A DNA stretch of 64,000 bases from Hyposmocoma kahamanoa (GCF_003589595.1 NW_020653766.1:899285-963284); one strand, 5' to 3'. Counted from the stretch's first letter, positions 30,743 through 41,960 are shown. A program made the numbers and translations. Notes: a model not told the origin generated them from the sequence alone.

Positions 30743-32458
30743 ATGGAGGACGATTTCGCTGATTATGAGATAAGTCAAGAAGACTTGTCACAAATAGACC
30801 ACTTAGAGTTTAATTTACTAAACAGCAGCTTTCATGTTAGCTCGGAAGAAGAAAATTCGGATTCTATTCAACCAATTCGTAATAAACGACGTCGTGTTAT
30901 GGTATACTATAGTAACAGTGAAGAAAGTGACTCCGATGATCGTCGTTTTGTTCCTGAGAGCACTACCTTATTAGAAAGTGGATGGTCGATGCCCACAGGT
31001 AATCAACGCCGAGTTATTGCGTTTACCGAAGTCCCTGGCATGCCTCCTAATCTTCGTGCTTCTATGACTGACAAAAGTCCAGCTAATTTCTTCAAGCTTT
31101 TGGTTCCTGACGAGGTTTTTCAGCTAATAGTGGATAACACAAATAAGTTTGCAATTAACAAAATGACAGAACGAGAAGCTTCAAAAGAAGCACGGATTCG
31201 TAAGTGGTTGCCAACATATATCGAGGAAATAAAAAGCTTTTTTTCTCTTATAGTATTTATGGGGCTGGTGAAATTACCTAAAATTTCCGATTATTGGTCA
31301 AAAGATGAAATTATTGGGCATCCTTTTGCGCGTAAAATAATGTCTCGTAATCGATTTGAGATTCTATTACAAATGTTGCATTTTTCTGAAAACGACGATG
31401 CCAATAAATCTGATCGGCTGTACCGGGTAAGAAATCTACTGGATATTATGAATGAAAACTTTAAGAAACATTATACTCCTGGTGAAGATCTGTGTATTGA
31501 CGAAAGCGTTGTCCCCTTCCGAGGAAGAATAATATTTCGGCAATATAATAAACAGAAGCGCCATAAATACGGCATTAAAGAATTTAAACTATGCACTCTA
31601 CCTGGATACACGTATAAAATTAGTATTTATGCGGGGAAAGAAAAGGACGAAGTCAATACTACGTCAGCTAAAGTTGTCATGTCATTGTGCAGTGACTTAC
31701 TGAATAAAGGCCATACCATGTACACAGACAATTGGTACACAAGTACTGATTTAGCACGAGACCTCTTAAAAAATGAAACTCATCTTGTCGGTACACTTCG
31801 TAAAAACAGAAAAAATGTACCAAAAGAAGTAGTCAACGCTAAGTTGAAACAAGGCCAACACATTGCCAGGGAGAGTTTAGATGGAATTACTGTATTAAAG
31901 TGGAAAGACAAACGAGATGTCCTTGTACTTTCAACAAAACATACCAATAACTTTCAGAGAGTGACAAACAAGCGAGGGAAAGTGATCTCGAAACCGAAGA
32001 TAATTCTAGACTACAATAAAGCCAAAGGAGCAGTTGATCTATCGGACCAAATGACTTCTTATTCAACACCACTAAGAAAGTCAGTAAAATGGTATAAGAA
32101 AGTAGCTATCAATTTGCTGTTGAACACTGCTGTTGTAAATGCGTGGGTACTCCATCAAAAAGTGACTGGAAATAAAATGCAAATTGTAAATTTTAGGAAA
32201 GAGATATTGAAGGGTTTGCTGCCAAAAAAAGAAATACCTGAAAAAGTTTCCAGATCAAAAAGATTAAAGCACAAACTCTCTAGAAAAGATGGGCCCAGTA
32301 GCAAAACTCGTCGGACATGTCAACAATGTTACAAAGATCATGTGAAAATTATGGGACGTAAATTAGCAAAAAATAAAACAAAAAAAGTCACTACTTTCTG
32401 TGAAAACTGCCCAGATAAACCTTTTCTGTGCCTGGATTGTTTTCACAAAATTCATTGA
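30743..32458 (+). CDS. piggyBac transposase, intact, 571 residues
   Basis: The enzyme excises and inserts the element at TTAA in the nucleus, leaving no footprint. The frame is uninterrupted from ATG 30743 to the stop at 32456-32458 and is close to the family's usual 560-600 residues. Order: an acidic Ser/Asp/Glu-rich N-terminus (1-75) with a basic patch KRRR; the DDE_Tnp_1_7 core; catalytic aspartates at D253 (in LCIDESVVPFRGR), D329 (in MYTDNWYTS) and D432, with the conserved D435 (in KGAVDLSDQM); and a basic linker followed by a C-terminal cysteine-rich domain from about 525 (CQQC, CENC, CLDC, H), which in the family binds the terminal repeats. The start is the first ATG in frame with this fold; the AT-rich leader has no competing frame. 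A polyadenylation-like 'aataaa' lies at about 32690. Confidence 0.97.
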   Translation: MEDDFADYEISQEDLSQIDHLEFNLLNSSFHVSSEEENSDSIQPIRNKRRRVMVYYSNSEESDSDDRRFVPESTTLLESGWSMPTGNQRRVIAFTEVPGMPPNLRASMTDKSPANFFKLLVPDEVFQLIVDNTNKFAINKMTEREASKEARIRKWLPTYIEEIKSFFSLIVFMGLVKLPKISDYWSKDEIIGHPFARKIMSRNRFEILLQMLHFSENDDANKSDRLYRVRNLLDIMNENFKKHYTPGEDLCIDESVVPFRGRIIFRQYNKQKRHKYGIKEFKLCTLPGYTYKISIYAGKEKDEVNTTSAKVVMSLCSDLLNKGHTMYTDNWYTSTDLARDLLKNETHLVGTLRKNRKNVPKEVVNAKLKQGQHIARESLDGITVLKWKDKRDVLVLSTKHTNNFQRVTNKRGKVISKPKIILDYNKAKGAVDLSDQMTSYSTPLRKSVKWYKKVAINLLLNTAVVNAWVLHQKVTGNKMQIVNFRKEILKGLLPKKEIPEKVSRSKRLKHKLSRKDGPSSKTRRTCQQCYKDHVKIMGRKLAKNKTKKVTTFCENCPDKPFLCLDCFHKIH

Positions 32459-32526
32459 GTAGGTCCTGTTGTTTTTGCTTATTCTCAAAATAAGAAAAAC
32501 TAAAAGTACCTGTTATTTTTTATATT

Positions 32527-32606
32527 CAATTACTTCATTTTAATTACTTCAACATTTAATTACTTCATTTTAATTACTTCAACATTTAATTACTTCATTT
32601 TAATTC
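32527..32606 (+). repeat. 30-bp tandem repeat in the piggyBac 3' region
   Basis: The unit 'aattacttcattttaattac' + 'ttcaacattt' is repeated about 2.6 times. Confidence 0.85.
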
Positions 32607-33097
32607 ATTGTTCCTAACAAATTGATCTCATTTGATTGATATAAACAGTGATCTCAATTATTTTAACTTTTTATAAAATTTGTTATAAAATAAACAAATA
32701 GTTTAAAATTATATAAAACCCGTTTTTTATTCAGCACCAACACTATCAATTTATATTAAAAAAAGGATTTATAATTTACTGAGAAACTCTAAAACTCGAA
32801 CAATTTATGGATGACGTGTTCAAGGCCGTGCAAACGAAGCCAAATTTTTTAAAATTTAAATTATTTCTTAGAACCAATTTGATTGCACTTGTCTACAGGG
32901 CCGCGTCGGTCATTTTAGATTCAAATTTGTTAGATATATGTGACCGTCGGCTCAATATAGAAGTTTAAAAATGCTACTAGCACGCGGTCATATGTTGTCC
33001 CCCACGGCCCAAACGGAATCATAGTGTGTCGGTCAGGTTTGTCCCCCACGGCCTCATTGGAAACATGTATAAATATACTTGGCGTTCAACGTGTTAA

Positions 33098-34870
33098 TAA
33101 TTCATTTTAAGTTCATTTTTTAATTATAAGTAGCCATAACAATAATACAAATTTTCTATGTGTCAAAATCATCAAGTGTGACGATCAACATGGAACAACA
33201 TGGTGAAAGTTTAACTTGTTAAAATTAAGCTTTTTCTATATCTATGGCCCTGGTGGCCCAGCCGGTAGTCATAAGAGCGCTAGACAAGCAGGTCTGAGCT
33301 AAATTCCTAGTATCATCAATTTGAGAATCTAACTTTTCTAATTCTAGGCAATTAGTGTGGTCATATAAATGAAATATATACCATCCCCATAGATCTATAT
33401 TAATTAATACTGAATTCTAAATATTCTTCCTAGAACAATAAATTCAAACCTGTTGTAAAGATATGTACTATGTAGACAGGATAAACATAATGCTGGAGCT
33501 TTGTGATTTAATGGGTTAGGTTTTATTTATTGTGGCCCTCTCTATCAACCTCTCGGTTATTTGGGAAGGGCACTATAACCTGTGCAAGCAAGCCTCAGGT
33601 GCACGCACAGTACCCTCCCTACTTTCCAGATAGGTAGCGGTGCCTTTATGGGAGCTCTAATGGGTCATGCTTAGAGATGGGTCATTGATAAAATATCATA
33701 ATATTATGTCTTTTTAATTTTAGATTAATTTTGAGGGCCCTAACAGGGTTAATGGATGCCTCCACAGCACTTCTGTTACATCTTCATAGACATAAAACTA
33801 GTAAAGTGATTTTCAAAACTAAAGCCAAATTTCATATTCTTACACAATCAAAAACTTTGACATCACTATTTGTACAGCAATTATTATGAAACTTACTACT
33901 TTATCAAGAATTAAGGTTTGAATTGGGCTTGAGTTCATTGAGTTGACTGTACTGTATTGTTACTTACTGTACAACAATTATTACAGCTTAGCAAGAATAG
34001 ATTTAAATACACCATTTTAATGGTGCCTAAAGATTGCACAAGCGCGAAGGAAGACCGGTTCCTGCGTTTAAAAACAGAAGACGACGCAACCGGTGCACTA
34101 GATACAGCCAAATAAAAAAAAAAAACGGGTACACTTGCAACACAACGAAAATGGGTAAAACTCCCACTCGTAATTTGGACATATTTAAGGAACAAGGAAT
34201 CAATTAACAGTATATGCATCTGTAAGCACAAGCAAACGAAATAAAATTGATTATCAACACAATACTTACCTAGAACGTTTATTTACGAGTAAAAGTTAAT
34301 CCAATTTTCGCCAATATAATGGGAGCACTGACATCACTTTGAAACAAGTAAAAAACTGCACTTTTAAAATATTTTTGGGTATTATTCACGCACAACATCC
34401 ATGAGTAGGTTTTGTAAATCCGTATTTAAAAATTCCTACACGAAATTAATTGTTAATTGAGGAAACAATAAATTTGCATTTTGCCATACTTTCAGAGGAA
34501 CGCTGTAGGTAGGTACGCAATACAAAACACTGGAATTTGACACTGACAGCGACAGCTGGTAGTTTGATGTGACCAAAGTTTAGTGATACCTAATACCCGA
34601 GAAAGCATTTAAAGTTTACTCGATAAAGTTACTATTTCAAATGTGTAGGCAGCGTTGTGTACGTGACGTAATAAATAAAGCCTTGCAATATACTAACAGA
34701 ATTGTCACTGCGACTATTCAATAAAAATAATCTATTTTTATTCTTAATATTCTGATTTCTTATTCTGATGAATATTATTAATATTCTGTTGTTAGGTAAA
34801 GAACTATACTCAATTATTTTCCTGGTAATAAAATGTAGATCTGTTTGAAATATGTGAACCATGTGTGAAT
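33098..34870. other. Unassigned DNA with a possible tRNA-like fragment
   Basis: At 33243-33310 'tggcccagccggtagtcata' resembles an A box and 'ggtctgagctaaattcc' a decayed B box, so a SINE head is possible. The rest is AT-rich without a coding frame. Confidence 0.3.
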
Positions 34871-36199
34871 TAAACTGTCCAGACCCGCTCGGTCGTACTT
34901 TGGGGTCATTGTGTCTGCCCGTTCTTACTATAAGCTGAACTGATCATGGGTGAATATTTCCTCGCTATTTAAGTGTGTAATATTGATGATTGGATGAATC
35001 AGCTTTTTACTTACTGCACTCTGGCGAATGTGCAATAAAAAATTCTGTTTGTTAATTTAATTTGAACTGAAGCTTTTCTATTGTGTGTGAAAACGTTGGC
35101 CAAATTAGTTAATTAATAGATAAATAGTTTTTTTTTTCAAACAAACCAACATTTAGGTCTCTTTACAGGTTCCATGGCGTCATGAGATGGAAACGTGATC
35201 ATAGGACTTGTGCGATTTAGATCGGAAAAGTTTCATTAAATAAATTTTGGCAATAACAAAAAAATTAAGTACCTATTCTAAATAATGGACAATTTAAAAA
35301 ATTTAGGCCATTAAAGTCGATAAAAAAGTTGATAGAACCAAATATTACTTTAACAAAAAACGCTATCATGTTTGAAATTTCAAAATGATAAAGTACTATT
35401 ACATTTGCTGTAAAAATAAGTAATGGAGTTGAAAAAAAATATCTTAGCGGCGGGGTCGTCACTGTGATTCCAAAACTTAAGTGGACTTTAGCAAATTAAT
35501 TTTATAAATTATATGTCATGATTATCAATCATTCAGAATATAATTTTAATGAAATGTTTCCATAGCCATACATGTGACAAAAACAAGCCTGCGCTTGAAA
35601 ATCGGGAAACGTTATTTAATGGCAATTTTATGTAAAACTTCAAATTAAACATGTCAGCAGCTGTCAATGTGATGAGAGCGTTTTGTTTTTCCTAGTAATA
35701 TTTTTCGTAGTATAAGATTATCTCTATAAATAATTCGTTCAAGAAACATAATTTTTATTAAACGTAATAAGCCTATATAATGCAGACTATCAGAATAAAA
35801 TGTTGCTTTATTGCATCATGTATGTACTACAAGTGTTTTATATGTCCTAATAATAACACTTCTGTGAACCTATTTTTGGTTGCTTTTTTGCTTGGACAAG
35901 AAAGCTTCTTGACTGATAACCAAAAACTATAAAAGACTAGCTTTTTATACAATTATGTAAAAATTATATAAATTGTTATGATTAAAATGAATTGCTAACG
36001 CCACCTACCCATGACAATAAGCAATCACCTCGACAAGAACCACAGCTCATCATTCGAATGACCCAATTCCCTCGATCATTAAAAATAGCGGGCGACAATA
36101 GCTCAAATACTATTTTTAGTGCGTATCTACAAAATCTAAACCACACAACATCTTATCTCAAAGGTGTAGTGTATTTCTAACAAATAATTTTACCTATCT
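34871..36199. other. Upstream region of the boule-like gene
   Basis: AT-rich. It includes motif D at 35127-35175 ('tttttcaaacaaaccaacat'). No gene seen. Confidence 0.35.
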
Positions 36200-36346
36200 T
36201 CTCGCATGTTGAGTTTAGACTTTGCGCATGTCAGTGAGCGAGCGAGGCTCGACAAAATCGATACGGCAGTCACTTGTTTTTTCGGTAGTGGATAGTACGC
36301 TAGGAGATTTAGATTAGTAAACAAGGGATCATGTTTTAAATGAACA
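36200..36346 (+). promoter_or_regulatory. Putative 5' untranslated region / promoter of the boule-like gene
   Basis: The 150 bp before the start codon are less AT-rich, with 'gcgagcgaggctcgacaaaa' and 'atcgatacggcagtcactt'. No TATA box is evident and the transcription start cannot be placed. Confidence 0.3.
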
Positions 36347-36715
36347 ATGGAAGTTAAAAGGTATATTAAAAGTGAGTCGGCGAGCTGCGCGCATATGGTG
36401 GAAGAAACTGCTGCCAACAGCAAGAAGAACGTCGACCCTCATGAGAAATTGAAGGCCCTATTGAACTCCCCCGAGGAAGACACAGATGATAGCCTACCAC
36501 CTTCTGATGCTCCGAAGTTTGGTACAGTGATACATAATAGAATTTTCGTGGGAGGATTTACTTTGACCACCACGGATGAAGACCTGTGGAAGTTCTTCTC
36601 TGGTTTTGCGACGGTGACAGCTGCCAGAGTGATTTATGACAGAGCTGGGGTATCCAAGTGTTACGGATTCGTTACTTTCGCCAGCCCGCGCGTTGCAAGA
36701 CTCATTGTCAAACAG
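36347..36715 (+). CDS. bol: boule/DAZ-like RNA-binding protein, first coding exon
   Basis: Members of the DAZ/boule family bind target mRNAs in germ cells and promote their translation. This exon encodes 123 residues from ATG 36347 to a donor CAG|gtaagt at 36716. It has a polar, acidic N-terminus (1-55), then most of one RRM: GTVIHNRIFVGGF with RNP2 (65-71), a helix 'TTDEDLWKFFSGFATV', the DAZ-family signature DRAGVSK and RNP1 'CYGFVTF' (105-111), ending in the second helix. The last beta strand and any DAZ repeat must be in later exons that I could not find in the window. Cys replaces the usual Gly before YGFVTF, and several other positions are diverged, so this may be a fast-evolving paralogue. 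An in-frame ATG at residue 17 is an alternative start. Confidence 0.8.
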
Positions 36716-37140
36716 GTAAGTGGTATTTGTTTTTTGCACTTCTCAAGGAGAATTACAATTTTATGAATCTCTTTGTGTTCTTTGTTCGATACCTTCGGTC
36801 CGATATTTGTGATTTTAATTCATAAAACTAAAGTCGTGAAATAGCTCGACGAAAATAAGTTCACCATCATTTTTGGAAAAATAAAATGTATTAAAAAAAA
36901 CAAAGTAAGTAATGGTATCGGATACGTAAAAAATATGTCACAAGTGTTTACATTGATACAAAATGATTGCAAAAAAAAAATTACTTTTATTCACACTTGA
37001 AACTCTTTCGTAACAGACAGGCATTTTGTTTTATTATTACACACTATCTTTATTTTTATCTTTTTATCTCATTTTAAAGATTTCTTATCAGAATGATAAC
37101 AGATTCTCTCACTATAATGATAAATTACAAACTACGATCT
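36716..37140 (+). other. Start of boule-like intron 1
   Basis: AT-rich intron sequence after a consensus donor. The frame continuing to 36766 is read-through into the intron. Confidence 0.6.
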
Positions 37141-37332
37141 ATGTTGCTATTGAATATACAATGTTAATTTATTTCATTAATTGAAATGAATTAACACTTA
37201 AAATGAAACAAAATTTAAAAGTATAAAAAACATGGCTGTCTGCTTTTTATACTTTTAAATTTTGTTTCATTTTAAGTGTTAATTCATTTCAATTAATGAA
37301 ATAAATTAACATTGTATGTTCAATAGCAACAT
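37141..37332. repeat. Large near-perfect hairpin, 89-bp arms and 14-nt loop
   Basis: 37141-37229 and 37244-37332 are reverse complements with a single mismatch (the T of 'ttgaatatac' against 'ttgaacatac') and no gap. The loop is 'acatggctgtctgc'. No target duplication flanks it. It lies 425 bp into the presumed intron of the boule-like gene. Confidence 0.97.
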
Positions 37333-38671
37333 AAGAATGTTTTCGCCATTGCAACTTGAGCGATTGCAATTCACAACGCCTGCCAAAATTAACATATCAA
37401 AATACTTTTCAAATGTTAATTTGGACCAAGAAGAGCATTAGGCGTTTATTTCAAATTAAAGCATAATTGTAGCAAACCTACGAATATTTTCTAAATATAC
37501 GATAAGAAATTGTTGAGTAGCTTTGAAGTATAGAATCTAGTAATATACAATTGATTGTTCGAACGACTTCCGATTTGTAGTATTGTAAATTCTACTGATT
37601 TACTTTTTATTAAACCAGTAAGCATCTCCTACGACAACGTTTCTATAAAATCTTCCTTTGTTTCCATTTTGTTTCATATAATTTTTACATGACTTCCAGA
37701 TTTGTAACATCGAAAATCTGATGCGATTTTGTATTTTACAGTCGCTATTAAAGACGTTGTGCTGTACAATAGGAATGCAGTGTTAAAATGTCTGGAGTTT
37801 TTTAAAAGCTCATAAATAGGTATATATTATAACTAAATATTCAACCAAAATTCCCTAATGAGAGACCGATCGGGCAATAGTGAGTTAAAAATCCATGGCA
37901 AAATATAAAAGGTACGCGATAGGTAATAGAATTTAGTAGCAAATTCAAATTTAGTCAATAGAATGGTTTTAAAATCACGTAAATTTAGAAGGAATAGATA
38001 ATGAAGGCCAACTAGAAGTTGTTTATATTGTTGGAAAGGAAGTTTTAGATGTTATTTGTGCAAAATAATATAACTTACTTAAAATAAATCTAATTTGGTG
38101 TATTGAGTAATCGTAACAATTTTAGATCGACCATGTAATGGCGGAAGACGAAATGCGATCGACGAATGTCATTAGTCCAGCCTGTCGTCTTCGGGTTATT
38201 AATACTAGCCGAGATATTCCTTTCTCAAGATATATATACATAATTAATCTACATTTCTCTATCACAACTCACAATCGCCAACTGAATTAGGTCTTTTTTT
38301 GCGGAAATTTCTCGTGAATAAAATAAAAAGATATAGTGTTAGTAGACAATGATTTATACTACAAATATTTTTTGTCGATCGTGACAGGCAACAATGTTCC
38401 ATTTCCCTTACAAATCGGTACAAAGAAAGTGCAATTTTGTGGCATGACGCAAAAAGAGGGGAGCTAAGTATAAGATTAAAACCTTTGTTAGTGTATTTGC
38501 GTGTGTGTATCTTATACGGATGGACTGATATCTCAAGGCGGTTTCTTTTTCATTAGTTGAAGGTTTTTTTAATTGTAATGTTTCATAAACATCTGTTCAG
38601 CCGTTTACAGCTTTTTTCCTAGTTAGTTTACGGATCTCAGTCGCAAAACAATTGTACTGCCGAGCAAACTC
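37333..38671. other. Unassigned DNA
   Basis: AT-rich, presumably intronic for the boule-like gene. No repeat recognised. Confidence 0.35.
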
Positions 38672-38735
38672 AAATAGATCATTTATTCCATAGGTAAAAT
38701 GTTTACATTTTAAAAACGTTTTCACGAGTTGTTGG
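38672..38735 (-). repeat. LINE L 3'-end fragment
   Basis: 'agatcatttattccatagg' and 'taaaatgtttacatttta' match the last part of LINE L in minus orientation. Confidence 0.55.
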
Positions 38736-38934
38736 CTTAAAGGTGGTGGCTTTACAGAATTTTTGGAGTACGTTGCTGTATCCGGGGTTTGTTAAATTTT
38801 AATTATACCTTTTTGGAAGTGTTAAGTACTGTGTTTCTACTTCATAAATGAATTTTAGTTATATACATGACGTTTTACATATGTAAAACCAAACTTGATT
38901 GAGAAGTCTCTGGTTAACGGGAAATTAGTAAGAA

Positions 38935-39168
38935 TAGAGCTATTTGTTAAAGAGTTCCTCCAGGGAAGTACTACCACCTTAACTATTTCTGCCGCCAAGT
39001 AGCAATCTAAGCATTACTGCGTTCCGGTTTTGAAGGGTAAAATGACAGTTACATGGGACTAATCAATATTTAAAGCTCTGAGTGGCACTGCAACTGCCAT
39101 GGACAGGCGTGTCGCTTACCACCAGGCGTTGGACTTGTTCCTCCCATCACTTGTTATTATAAAAAAAT
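38935..39168 (+). repeat. Family A repeat with an internal deletion
   Basis: The start 'gttaaagagttcctccaggg' and the end 'cctcccatcacttgttatta' + A run are present. The 'gggcgcagtggcagtgcc' middle is deleted. Confidence 0.75.
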
Positions 39169-39421
39169 GGAATGTTCTTAACATTACAGAAAGAGAGCGA
39201 CGTCAAACTTATAGAGTTCGAAAACTTGAAATCCGTTCTTGTTCGTCCCGTGACATGGTATCATAAAACCACGGCCGTTCATTGACATTTATTGCCAGGC
39301 TGAGTGCATATTAATAAAATCAATAACATACACGTAATTTATAATAAAGCAGTTTACCACTTACATTATTCTAATAATGTGAAACAAAGTGAAAAGTAAA
39401 ACCTCGTATTTAAGCGTAAAT

Positions 39422-39553
39422 ATGAAAATGGCGGCGCCCGAAGAGCTCCAAAAAGGTGCTACCAAAGCCTTCTTGAGAGGTGCTCGACAGAATCGCGAGA
39501 GGGTCTTTGAAAGAACACTTCTGCTCAAGCACTTTCCGGTACTTCACAGTTGA
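39422..39553 (+). other. 43-codon open frame, unrecognised
   Basis: ATG 39422 (or 39428) to TGA 39551-39553. It reads MAAPEELQKGATKAFLRGAR and continues QNRERVFERTLLLKHFPVLHS. The composition is unusually protein-like for this AT-rich region, and the ATG context (aaaATGg) is good. It could be a short exon, a fragment of a retroposed gene or part of a repeat. I see no splice sites that decide. Confidence 0.25.
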
Positions 39554-39629
39554 CATTTTTAAAATTTTGTACTTTTACCATGGCTGTACAACGTTGACGT
39601 TACTATCGACAACATGAGACAACTGTATA

Positions 39630-39835
39630 GCAATTTTTAACCGACTTCAAAACAAGGAGGAGTCTCAATTCGACTGTAGATATGTTTTTATGTATGTCAC
39701 TCGATATCTCCGGCATTTGTGAATCGGATTTTGATGAAAATATTCGACCTCCAAGGGTGGTAAACAAGGGGATTAATGACTATTGAGGTCAGTTTTTTCA
39801 GTACTCTGTACTAATTTTCTATTTATTGAGCTTCA
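39630..39835 (+). repeat. Family B repeat, shortened
   Basis: It has both canonical ends: 'tttttaaccgacttcaaaa' at left and 'gaggtcagttttttcagtac' + 'tctgtact' at right. The middle is reduced, giving about 205 bp. Confidence 0.75.
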
Positions 39836-39851
39836 TACCAAGTTATGAGTT

Positions 39852-40032
39852 GTACAGTTACAGTGCCACTTAGAGCTTTAAATCGCAAAGATCTGAGAGC
39901 TACTGCCACTGCGCCTGTAACCCTGAGGCATAGGTTGAAAAGTCTCATGGGCCTGTAATTTCACCAGCACTCTTATTCTTCAGAACCGAAACGCTGTAAT
40001 GCTCTGCTAGCCGACAGAAATAGTATGGTCGC
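39852..40032 (-). repeat. Family A repeat, minus strand
   Basis: 'cagtgccacttagagcttta' through 'gctgtaatgctctgctagcc'. Confidence 0.65.
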
Positions 40033-40289
40033 AGCACTTTCCTGGGTAAACCATTTTACCAGGAGGTCTACTGCTCCTATTTATCTTGTGAGTAAGTTAC
40101 GCGAGTGTATGAGGTATTAGTTATTATAAGTAACGGTATAAGGTAATTTGAGTATTTGTGTTAACTAATATATTTTACTAAATCATAGAATAGGCAGCTC
40201 ATTGGTTCAATGTTTGATTTTCATTTGAAAGGTCAACGTTTCAAATTCCTGCGTCATATACTTTACCTGCACATTAATTTCTACGTTTT

Positions 40290-40560
40290 ATTCTTATCGT
40301 GTTGATGGACACTATCTTATTGTTACCCAGAATCAGGGCTCCGTCTCTCGTTCGAGGTTACGCGATAAGTGCCTACCATATAAGTCTTTCATTCACATTA
40401 CAATCCTTGCACATCCTCAGCATTCGGTTCCGCACGACTGCTCACGGCGGGCAAAGTTATGTTCACCTCTTTACGCGCATGCTTATGTTCCGTTTTCTTG
40501 TGAGCTCCTGGTGTCATTAGTCAGATTTTGTAAGCTCTCGTAGCGTAGGTGTTTCCGATT
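40290..40560. repeat. Dispersed repeat H, copy 1
   Basis: It shares 'cagggctccgtc', 'cgaggtt.cgcgat.agtg', 'cagcattcggttccgcac', 'cacggcgggcaaagttat' and 'cctggtgtcattagtcagat' with the reverse complement of 57270-57560. Class unknown. Confidence 0.65.
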
Positions 40561-40590
40561 TTGTATGACAGTGATGTATTTGTTACTTAC

Positions 40591-40747
40591 TATTATGAAC
40601 TCGGCGACGACGTCAACCGTGTCACTAGAAGCCGCCATTAAATCCTCGAGCGTGTAGGTGTTAAGCAGAGCACGATGCGAGGTGAGCCATCGTTTGAATC
40701 GCACCGTACCAACAGTCCAGGCTCCATAACCATCCGAAAACATCCAC
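40591..40747 (-). CDS. Candidate exon of an unrecognised protein
   Basis: On the minus strand an acceptor 'acaattaatcag' (40748-40750) and a strong donor ATA|gtaagt (40590) bracket 157 bases. These stay open for 52 codons plus one base: 'WMFSDGYGAWTVGTVRFKRW', then LTSHRALLNTYTLEDLMAAS, then SDTVDVVAEFII. The composition is balanced and protein-like, and it directly borders a repeat (H). I do not recognise the family. It could be an exon of a gene inside the boule-like intron, or a decoy. Confidence 0.35.
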
Positions 40748-41820
40748 CTGATTAATTGTCCTTATAATTGTCCGACCAACCTGAGTCCGAAGTCTATTTT
40801 AAGACTTAAAGCGTATTTAAAGATCTCTCGCTAATGGCCAGGGAAAAGCTTGGAAAACACGTGAACGCTCTAACTCACTGGCAGAATAAGGTGTAATTCT
40901 TATAGTAGACCAATGTCCAGCTGTGGTATATACATACATACGAATTGCATAAAGATAAATTAATTTCAATATAACTTAATCTGATACAATACAAGTAAAA
41001 CAAATGTAAATAAAGCTAATAAGGTATTAAAATAAGCATTAAGAAGGGAATCTAAATTATACAATCTTCATACTAAAGCTATACATTTTAATATTAGGAC
41101 CTAATGTGTGGGTAATTGCGATGCTTAAACTAAGTAAATGTGTACCTGTATTTTAGGCATCAATTTCTTTATAATACAGCTTAAAAAAGAGCTTCATTTA
41201 CCTAATTATATTTATCAGATTTTTTTGTAACACTTTTAATTAAGCATGAGAAAGTTATCGACTATATTTGTTAGTACAATATTTAAATCTCACAACTCGA
41301 AAGTTGTACCATGGCCTTATACACTAAGGGTGTTAGTACATATACGCCGATTCAGCGTCAGGAAATGAACCCGAGCGTTAGATATCTGATTGAGAACGTA
41401 TGCTATATCTACAGGAAGAAACGCAGCACATTAGTTCGTGATAGATCGTGGTCTCTGATGTTCGGGCGACGCAAGGAAGTTTCTCCCTGTCGATGTACGA
41501 GTAAATTCAGATGTTCAGAGCTGCACAAATGCATGCTATATCTCCGTTCTTCAAAAAATGCTATTTCATAGCATATTAGTAGCATACTAGTCGGTTGTTC
41601 CCATCTGATCCACTAAAACCGAACATATAGTGAATCCGTTTGATTTTATATTATTTTCTATTCCCATCGGATCCCCTATGCAAAGGATCAAGTACATAGT
41701 GTTATGAATAAAACTAAATAAAACAGCCGTAGCATAATGGTTTGTTGGAATTTATGTGCCAAATTAATTTTGAAATTTGCCATGAGTGACGGAAAGCAAC
41801 GTGAGGAAACTTGCACACAT
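40748..41820. other. Unassigned DNA
   Basis: The frame at 41311-41571 has no family features. Confidence 0.35.
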
Positions 41821-41829
41821 CTGCAAAGC

Positions 41830-41960
41830 AGTTTCATGATGTGAAGATCAGAATCCGCATTGATGGGCCAACGTGGAAACTATAGTCCATGCCCTATCAT
41901 CATGAGAGGAGGCCTGTATTCAGCAGCGGGACTGTGTAAGGGCTAACTATTATTATTAAT
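41830..41960 (+). repeat. RTE-like LINE 3' tail
   Basis: 'ccgcattgatgggccaacgt', 'gagaggaggcctgtattcag', 'cagcgggactgtgtaagggc' and an ATT tail: the decayed end of an RTE-type LINE. Confidence 0.6.

Larger units (their letters stand above)
30307..33093 (+). mobile_element. Complete piggyBac transposon, 2787 bp
   Basis: The element is flanked by TTAA on both sides (30303-30306 and 33094-33097). It has perfect 14-bp terminal inverted repeats CACGTTGAACGCCA (30307-30320; complement 33080-33093). A second motif, GTCCCCCAYGGCC, occurs four times close to the ends: reversed at the left terminus within 30316-30328, then at 30509-30521, 32997-33009 and 33041-33053. This is like the subterminal repeats of known piggyBac elements. 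One full transposase gene lies between. It is structurally complete and could be, or recently was, active. Confidence 0.97.

Noticed and set aside
30408..30773. 121-codon frame before the piggyBac transposase
   Set aside because: It overlaps the terminal and untranslated region of the element and the start of the transposase in another frame. The content follows the GC-rich subterminal repeats.
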